From: an uncultured Clostridia bacterium
Lineage (GTDB): Bacteria; Bacillota; Clostridia; TANB77; CAG-508
Reading direction: 5' to 3'
Assembly: GCA_949746285.1 (NCBI GenBank)
Contig: CATJZH010000117.1
Coordinates: 1 to 18,140 of the forward strand
Length of the DNA stretch: 18,140 nucleotides
Part shown: positions 7,724-15,300 of the stretch, piece after piece
How positions within the stretch are numbered: the stretch's first letter is position 1
Layout of the letters: each line of letters opens with the position of its first letter
The notes under the pieces: model-generated
Seen by the model: only the letters and a program-made list of their open reading frames with translations
Told to the model about the DNA's origin: nothing
Database searches by the model: none
Made by a program: the position numbers and the translations under genes

Positions 7724-8077
7724 TTAAAGAATTTTTTTCCATTCATCTTCTTTAAATCCTACTAATACAGTATCTTTTTTTACTAGTAAAGGCCTTTTTA
7801 TAAGCATACCATTACTTGCAAGCAATTTTATTTTTTCATCATCAGAGCAATTTTTTAATTCCTCTTTTAAATTCATACTTCTATATAATAAACCACTTGT
7901 ATTAAAAAATTTTGTAACAGGTAAGTTGCTTGTTTCAATTATTATTTTAAGTTCTTCATATGTTGGTGTTTCTGTAACAATGTGTCTGTCAGTATATTTT
8001 ATATTATTTTCATCAAGAAATTTTTTTGCTTTTTGACATGTTGAGCATTTTGGATAATTTATAAAAATATAATTCAT
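7724..8077 (-). CDS. ArsC/Spx family thioredoxin-fold protein
   Basis: The 117-residue length and the pattern fit the ArsC/Spx/YffB family. An N-terminal strand YIFINYPK leads into CSTC (Cys11 and Cys14), then a helix. LPVTKFFNTSGLLYR (about 52-66) and the conserved KRPLLV with Arg95 follow, ending in VGFKEDEW. Members are either arsenate reductases or redox-sensing partners of RNA polymerase (Spx, MgsR). The CxxC pair resembles Spx and related proteins as much as a single-Cys arsenate reductase, and no ars genes are nearby, so 'arsenate reductase family protein' is the safe label. The start has AAGGAAG 9 bases upstream and a TTTACA-16-TATTAT promoter. It is a single-gene unit. Confidence 0.9.
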   Translation of the reverse strand: MNYIFINYPKCSTCQKAKKFLDENNIKYTDRHIVTETPTYEELKIIIETSNLPVTKFFNTSGLLYRSMNLKEELKNCSDDEKIKLLASNGMLIKRPLLVKKDTVLVGFKEDEWKKIL

Positions 8078-8110
8078 TTTCTATTACTTCCTTTTTAATT
8101 TTATAATACT

Positions 8111-8138
8111 ATAATATTATATCATGTTTTTATGTAAA
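8111..8138 (-). promoter_or_regulatory. Candidate promoter of the ArsC-like gene
   Basis: On the minus strand TTTACA (8133-8138), a 16-base spacer and TATTAT (8111-8116). A second TATAAT lies within the spacer (8117-8122) without a good -35 box, so the exact -10 is uncertain. Confidence 0.5.
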
Positions 8139-8220
8139 TTTCTACCTTTTTAAGAAAATAATTCAAAAGCCATTTTAATAGTACTAGAGAATATATAATG
8201 CAAATTTCCAATTTTTCATA

Positions 8221-8249
8221 TTGATTTTTGAATTTATTAAATTTATAAT
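8221..8249 (+). promoter_or_regulatory. Promoter of the sortase gene
   Basis: TTGATT (8221-8226), a 17-base spacer and TATAAT (8244-8249). Initiation would fall near 8256, only about 9 bases before the ATG at 8265, so the mRNA would start almost at its GGTGA ribosome binding site. Confidence 0.65.
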
Positions 8250-8264
8250 AAATATGGTGATGAA

Positions 8265-9062
8265 ATGAATAAGAATAATAAAAATGAAAAAAAATCTTTT
8301 GGAGATATATCAATATTAATATTTAGAATAGTATCAATAATAATAATTGCTATATGTTTAGTTATTTTGTATAGATGGCATCAAAACAATGTTGAAAATG
8401 ATGCTATTATAGACGAATTAGGAGAGTTTGCAACATTAGAAGATAGTACATCAAATACAGACGAGCAACCAGCAGAAGGAAGTACAAATGAAGAATCAAA
8501 ACTTTCTGTAGATTTTAATGAGTTAAAAGCTAAAAATTCAGATACAGTAGCTTGGGTAAGAGTGAATAATACTAATATAGATTTTCCAGTTGTAAAAGCG
8601 GACAGCAATAATTATTATTTAAAACGTAATTTTAAAAAAGAATCTAATGGTGCTGGCTGGATATTTGCTGATTATAGAAATTCTTTTGATAATTTGGATA
8701 AAAACACAATTGTATATGGACACAATAGAAGAAACGGAACTATGTTTAGTAACCTATCTTTATTTATGGGAAATTCTTGGAATTTTGAAAACGAAAATAC
8801 ATATTTTTATTTTGCAACAGAAAGTGCATCATATAAAGCAGAAATTTTTTCAGTTTATATGATGAAGGCATCAAAGCTTACAATACCAAATAGTTTTGCA
8901 GATGAAATAGAGTTCCAAAATTATGTACAAGGATTAAAAGATTTAAGTATTCATAATTTTAATGTTGAAATACAAGGCTCAGACAATATAGTTACTTTAT
9001 GTACATGTGATAATACTAATCAAAATAGAATTGTTGTACATGCAAAGTTAATAGAACAATAA
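8265..9062 (+). CDS. srtB: Class B sortase
   Basis: A 265-residue membrane-anchored transpeptidase that cuts a C-terminal sorting signal and joins the protein to peptidoglycan. It has a charged N-terminus, one membrane helix (about residues 17-36), an acidic Ser/Thr linker (about 45-82) and a sortase domain with the catalytic triad: His153 in VYGHN, Cys248 in TLCTC, Arg255 in NRIVVHAKL. The class B call rests on the N-terminal part (VAWVRVNNTNIDFPVV, SNNYYLKRNF) and the FADYRNS region, typical of SrtB. The family motif is usually TLSTC; here Ser is replaced by Cys246. The gene lies just upstream of a giant protein with a sorting signal, its likely substrate. The start is ATG with GGTGA 4 bases upstream. 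A strong terminator separates it from the substrate gene, so the two are not a simple operon. Confidence 0.95.
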   Translation: MNKNNKNEKKSFGDISILIFRIVSIIIIAICLVILYRWHQNNVENDAIIDELGEFATLEDSTSNTDEQPAEGSTNEESKLSVDFNELKAKNSDTVAWVRVNNTNIDFPVVKADSNNYYLKRNFKKESNGAGWIFADYRNSFDNLDKNTIVYGHNRRNGTMFSNLSLFMGNSWNFENENTYFYFATESASYKAEIFSVYMMKASKLTIPNSFADEIEFQNYVQGLKDLSIHNFNVEIQGSDNIVTLCTCDNTNQNRIVVHAKLIEQ

Positions 9063-9075
9063 CAATATGTTAGTT

Positions 9076-9105
9076 AAAACTACTCAATTTTAATTGAGTA
9101 GTTTT
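9076..9105 (+). terminator. Rho-independent terminator of the sortase gene
   Basis: A 13-bp perfect stem (9076-9088 with 9093-9105) with a 4-base loop is followed by a T run (9102-9108). Confidence 0.92.
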
Positions 9106-9251
9106 TTTATGAGTAAAATACTTGATTTATTTACGGAGAAAACACTATGCAGTCATATTAGTACTTTAAATACAAATATAGTAATGAAAAAGATAAAAAA
9201 CTGAAAATACGTATTGCGTAAAAAAACTAGAAAAAAGCCTGAAAAATGTAA

Positions 9252-9324
9252 ATGAACTGTTATATACAATATTAAATAAAGAATGTATATTTAATTAAAT
9301 AAAATATTAATATAAGAAGTTCAT
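9252..9324 (+). promoter_or_regulatory. Long imperfect hairpin in the leader of the giant surface-protein gene
   Basis: Three helices stack in order: ATGAACT (9252-9258) with AGTTCAT (9318-9324), TTATAT (9260-9265) with ATATAA (9310-9315), and AATATT (9268-9273) with AATATT (9303-9308). This gives 19 pairs with small internal loops and a 29-base apical loop. It ends 6 bases before the GAAGGAG ribosome binding site (9331-9337). No known riboswitch is recognised in 9106-9345. A weak extended -10 (TGT plus TATATA, 9258-9266) with CTGAAA at 9239-9244 could start transcription inside the hairpin. Confidence 0.45.
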
Positions 9325-9345
9325 ACTAAAGAAGGAGAAAAGAAA

Positions 9346-12300
9346 GTGAAAAAGTCAGTACGTATAGCAGTAATTGTAGCAACAGCAGTAATTGTTTTGA
9401 GTTTATTTGTATTCTCAAAAAGCTCAAGTCAAGAATTTCTAACAGGAATAATTAAATCTATTAGAAACGCAACTACTAATGCAGAAATCGGAACAGAAAT
9501 ATTGGCAAAATCAATTTCTGGATCTGGTTTTTCCAACATACATGATATAAAACCAACATATGATAATGGTTATATATTAGTGGGTAGTTTTGCAGGTGAA
9601 GCTGATTTAAATGGGGATGGAGTAGTAGAAGTTACTTCAAAAGGGGATTTTGATGCTTTAGTTGCAAAGTATGATAAGAACGGAGAATTTCAATGGTATC
9701 AAAGTTATGGAAACTCTGGAGAAGATCAATTTTATAGTGTTTCAGAAACTTCAAAAGGAGAATATATTGTAGTTGGATTTGAAACAACAGAAAAACATAA
9801 AGATGGTATAATTATTAAATACGACAGATTTGGAAGAGAAATTCTTTGGAAAAAGACAATAGTAGGAGATTTAGATGATGAATTAAAAAATGTATTAGTA
9901 TTATCAACGGGAGATATTGTCATTTCATGTAAATTTAATAGTCCATCAGTTATATTAGATACAGGCATAACTGTATCCAGTTCTGGAACATATGATGGAT
10001 TTATAATTTGCTATGATGGAGAAAAAGGCACATATAAATGGAGTCAATTAATAAATGGTTCTAATAATGTAGATATTACAGGAATAACTGAAACAGATAA
10101 AGGAATAGTTATATCTGCTAATTATTTACAAAATATAAAAGTTAATAATACCACAATAACTACAAAAGGCGGACAAGATGCTATACTTATAGCATATGAT
10201 TTAGAAGGAAAGTATCAATGGCATCAAGTTATTGGTGGAACAGGAAGTGAAGCAATAGATGCAATAGCAACAGATAAAGAAAATAATGTTGTTGCAGTTG
10301 GTTCATATGGAAGTAATTTTAAATTAGGTAATGATAGTTTAAGTGTTATTGTAGAGAGTAGTGTAAGTGCTTTAGAAGTAAAATATTCATCAGATGGAAA
10401 CTATTTATCTAATTACAATTTTGGAAAAAATGTTAGAGCGGATGATAAACTAACATCAGTAGTAGCCACTAAAGATGGAGGAGTTCTTATAGCTGGGTGG
10501 TTCTTTAATGTTGCAGATATAAATGGAGACAATATAGTAGATTATACATCTGATGGTGAAAACTATGGAGATGGAATTATAATAAAATTAAATAAAGACC
10601 AACAAATAGAATGGTCAAGAAATGTAACAGGAACATCTTTTGATGAGGGATATGGAGTATCACAATTAAGAGATGGTAGATATTTTGTTGTTGGTAATTT
10701 TGATAGTGATACAGTATCTTCAAAAAATAATATGAATATTTTATCAAAAGATGGTTATAATGATTCATTTATGATGAGAATTGTATCAGATGGACAAAAG
10801 AAAGATATAATATGTGGAGTTGAATATTATCAAGAAGATGTAATACCTGAAATTGGAAGAGTAACTACAGTAGCGGAAGAAAGTAATATTGAGACCATAG
10901 CAGATGAAGCTGATATTGAAGGTATAGCAGAGGAAAGTAGTGCTGAGACTACAGAAGAGGAAAAAACATTTACAAAAGTAGAAGAAGATACTAAAGAATT
11001 TAAAAATGAAATTCCAGTATTAGATGAAGGAACAGTAGAATTAACCGATAAAGATACATTAAATCCTAATGATAAATATGTAGGTTATAAATTAGGTAAA
11101 ATGTTCCAAGCAAATAATGCATATTTACCACATGAAGAAGAAATAGAAATAACAGAAATACCAGAAGAGGCAAATAATGATACAGCAATAAAAATACAAT
11201 ATATAGTTGATGAAGAACAAAGAAAAAATGTTAGTTATACAGTAGAGTATTATAAAGATGGTGAATTACAAGCAGAAGATACTAATGTAGTAGAAAAAGA
11301 TGTACAAGTATTACAACCAGATGCTCTAGAAGTAGAAGAAACATCAATAAATAAAACAGATAAATATGTAGGATATAAATTTGATAAAGTAGTAAAAGAA
11401 GAACCTCAAAATAATTCAGAGATTATAGATGCAGCTTTAGAAGATGAAGCTAGTGTTGAAGAAAAAGTAGTTAATGCAAATTTAGATAATGAAAGTATAG
11501 TTAATGAGAATTTAGTAGCAAGTGGAGAAAATACGAATACAGTAACTAACATAACTGTACAAGAAAATAATGAAACAATTGAATTAGAAGATAATGAAGA
11601 AGAAAGTATTAAAGAAGAAGCGAAAGTATTAAATAATCAAGAATCATCAGAAATAGTAAAAAGTGGAACTGTTCTAAAAGTATATTATGTATTAGATGAA
11701 GAGCAGAAAAAAGATGCTGAATACACAGTTGAATATTATAAAGGTGAAGAAAAAGCAGAAGAACAAAAATATAAAGAAAATGTACATATATTACAAGAGA
11801 CATTACCAGTAACTGAAGAATTTGTTCAGATGAATGGTAGATATGAAGGTTATAAGGTTAATGATATTATAATTGTTGAAACAAATGTAAAAACGAATAA
11901 TGAAGAAACAAAAGATGAATTAATAGAAGGAAATGAGGTAGCTTCAGAAATAACTGAAGAAGAAAATTCAAAGACATATCATGTTGATGAGTTACCATCA
12001 GAAGTAAAAGATGGAGCAGTTATTAAAATTTATTATGTAATAGATGAAGAGCAAACAAAAGATGTAACTTACACAATAGAATATTATAAAGCTGGAGAAA
12101 AAACAGATGATTCAGGACTAGTAACAACACAAGTACAAGTATTATCACCAGCAGTTGCAAAAATAAATAAAACAGAAATTGAAAGCAAATATACAGGATT
12201 TGTAATTGATTCTATTGAACAAAATGGAAGAATTATAGATGAATTACCAACAGAAGTTGCTGAAGGAACAGTAATAAAGGTATATTATATAAGACAAACA

Positions 12301-15300
12301 TTTACATATAAAGTAGAATGGTATGACGCAGAAGAAGATAAACTAATAAAAACAGAAGACAGACAAGCAATGTATGAAGACACGGTAAATGTAAAAGAAG
12401 AAGATAAGAGTGTAGAAGGATATGTATACGATGAAAATAATGAAAACAATTTAATTACAGTTGAGGTAGTTGATAATACAGCAGTATTAAAATTATATTT
12501 CACAAAAGAAAGATTTACATATACTTTAACTTATGATGCAAATGGAGGAGAAAATGCACCAGTAGCTCAAACAGAAACAAGTACAGATAAACAAATAGAA
12601 TTTACAATTTCATCAGAAAAACCATCAAGAAGAGGATATAAATTCTTAGGATGGGCAGATGAAAAATCAGCAGCAGTAGCTCATAATACTGGAGATAAAA
12701 TTACTCTAGAACAAAATATAACATTATATGCAGTATGGGAAAGAGATGAAGAACAAAGAAATGATTTAAGTTATACTGTAGAATATTATAAAGATGGAAC
12801 AAAAGATAGCGAACAGACAATAACAGAATCAGTACAAGTTTTAGATACAGCTATTATAGTAGATCAAACAAAGATAAATACAACAAATAAATATGAAGGA
12901 TATGATTTAGAAAAAATTCAAAAAGGTGATGAAGTAATTGCAGCATTACCGGCAACAGTAGAAGAAGGAACAATAATAAAAATCTATTATGTAAAAAATT
13001 CAGAAACTAAAAAAGATATAAGCTATAAAGTAGAGTATTATAAGAATGGAACAAAAGCAGAAGAAGAGACAATAACAGAAAGAGTACATGTATCAGAAAC
13101 AGTAGCACCAGTAGATGCAAATAAAATAAATATAAGTAATAAATATGTAGGATATAAATTTGAAAAGCTACAAAAAGATGATGAGCTAATTGCATCATTA
13201 CCAACTACAGTAGAAGATGGAACAATAATAAAAGTATACTATGTATTAAATACAGCAGATACAAAAGAAATGACATATACAGTAAAATACTATAAAGATG
13301 GAACAGAAGTAGAGTCTATACCAGTAACAAAAGAAGTACATGTATTAGAAAATACACTACCAGTGGATACAGCTGAAATAAATACAATAGATAAATATAC
13401 AGGATACAAATTAGAAAAAATTCAAAAAGGAAATGAAATAGTATCAGAAATACCAGCACAAGTAGAAAACGGAACGGTAATAAGTGTATATTATGTATTA
13501 AATGCAGCAGATACTAAAGAATTAAGTTATAAAGTACAGTACTATAAAGATGGAATAAAAACAGATGAAGAAACAGTAACAGAAGAAGTACAAGTATTAG
13601 AAAATACAATCCCAGTAAAAGCAGAAAAAATAAATACAACAAATAAATATGTAGGATATAAATTAGAGAAAATTCAAAAAGGTGATGAAGAAATAGCTAC
13701 ATTACCAGCTACAGTAGAAAAAGACACAGTGATAAAAGTATATTATGTAAAAGATGAAACACAAACAAAAACATTAAGTTATAAAGTTGAATACTATAAA
13801 GGTGAAGCAAAGATAGAGGAAGAAACAATAACAGAAAGTGTACATGTATCAGAAACTGTAGTACCTGTTGTATCAAATAAAATAAATATGACAGATAAAT
13901 ATGCAGGATACAAATTTGAAAAACTACAAAAAGATTCAGAAGATATAGAGAATCTACCAAGTAATGTAGAAGAAGGAACAATAATAAAGGTATACTATGT
14001 ATTAAATACAGCAGATACAAAAGAATTAAGTTATAAAGTTGAATACTACAAAGATGGAGTAAAAACAGAAGAAAAAACAATAAAAGAAACAGTACATACA
14101 TTAGAAACTAAAGTGCCAGTAAATGCAAATGAAATAAACATAACAGATAAATACGTAGGATATAAATTAGAAAAAATCCAAAAAGATAGTGAAGTTATAG
14201 ATTCATTACCAACAGAAGTAGAAGAAGGAACAATAATAAAAATATATTATGTAATAAATACAGCAGATACAAAAGAAATGACATATACAGTAAAATATTA
14301 TAAAGATGGAGTAGAAGCAGAATCTATACCAGTAACAAAAGAAGTACAAGTATTAGAAAATACAGTATCAGTAAATGTTGCAGATATAAATACAATAAAT
14401 AAATACGAAGGATATAGATTAGAAAAAATACAAAAAGGAAATGAAGTTGTATCAGAAATACCAGCACAAGTAGAAGATGGAACAGTAATAGGAATATACT
14501 ATGTAAAAGATTCAGAAGCTAAGAAAGAGTTAAGTTATAGAGTAGAGTACTATAAAGATGGAGAAAAACAAGTAAATGACTCTGCAACTGTAACACAAAG
14601 AGTACATATAACAGCAGAAGATAAGTTAGATGTAAAACCAGCCACAATTAACACAACAGATAGATATGTAGGATACAAATTTGAAAGAACAGATCCAGAA
14701 GTAATACCTGAAAAGGTAAATAATGGAACAATAATAAGTGTATATTATGTAAAAGATGAAACACAAACTAAAGAGATAAATTACACAATAGAGTATTATA
14801 AAGATGGATTAAAACAAATAAAAGACACACAAAAACCATCAAAAACAGTACATGTATTAGAAGAAGATACATTAGCAGTAGATAAAAATATAAATGCTAA
14901 TAACAAATATTTAGGATATAAACTAGAAAAAACAGAAATTGATGCAACAATTATTACAGACTTACCAGATGAAGTACAAAATGGAACAGTGATAAGTGTA
15001 TATTATGTAAAAGACGAAACACAACTTAAAGATTTAAGTTATACTATAGTTTATACTAAAGATGGAGAAAAAGCAGATGAAAAAACAGTAGAGCAAAAAG
15101 TTCATGTATTAGAACCTGATACAATTAAACTAGATAAATCATTAATAAAATTACAAGATCAATATTATGGATACATTTTAAATAGTATAAAAATATCAAC
15201 TAAACCTGAAATGGAAAAAGCAAATATAACAGCAGAAGAGCTATTAGCAACTTTACCAGATGAAGTACAAAATGGAACTATAATAGAAGCTGATTATATT

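Noticed and set aside
8122..8313. Minus-strand frame of 63 codons upstream of the sortase gene
   Set aside because: It overlaps the promoters and start of neighbouring genes, has a low-complexity Ile/Tyr/Phe composition and no ribosome binding site.
9134..9256. Short ATG frames and a basic stretch between the sortase and giant genes
   Set aside because: Each stops after a few codons and no homology can be recognised; a decayed gene cannot be shown. No riboswitch consensus was found either.
13709..14101. Minus-strand Leu-rich reading frames opposite the giant gene (this and similar ones at 11609, 13007, 15929, 16187, 16694)
   Set aside because: They are antisense shadows of Lys/Glu/Tyr-rich repeat codons; they lack ribosome binding sites and recur because the DNA repeats.
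12769..14532. Regular 252-bp spaced repeats considered as a CRISPR-like array or non-coding satellite
   Set aside because: The period is 84 codons, the frame is open throughout and the changes preserve protein motifs, so these are coding domain repeats. No cas genes are present.
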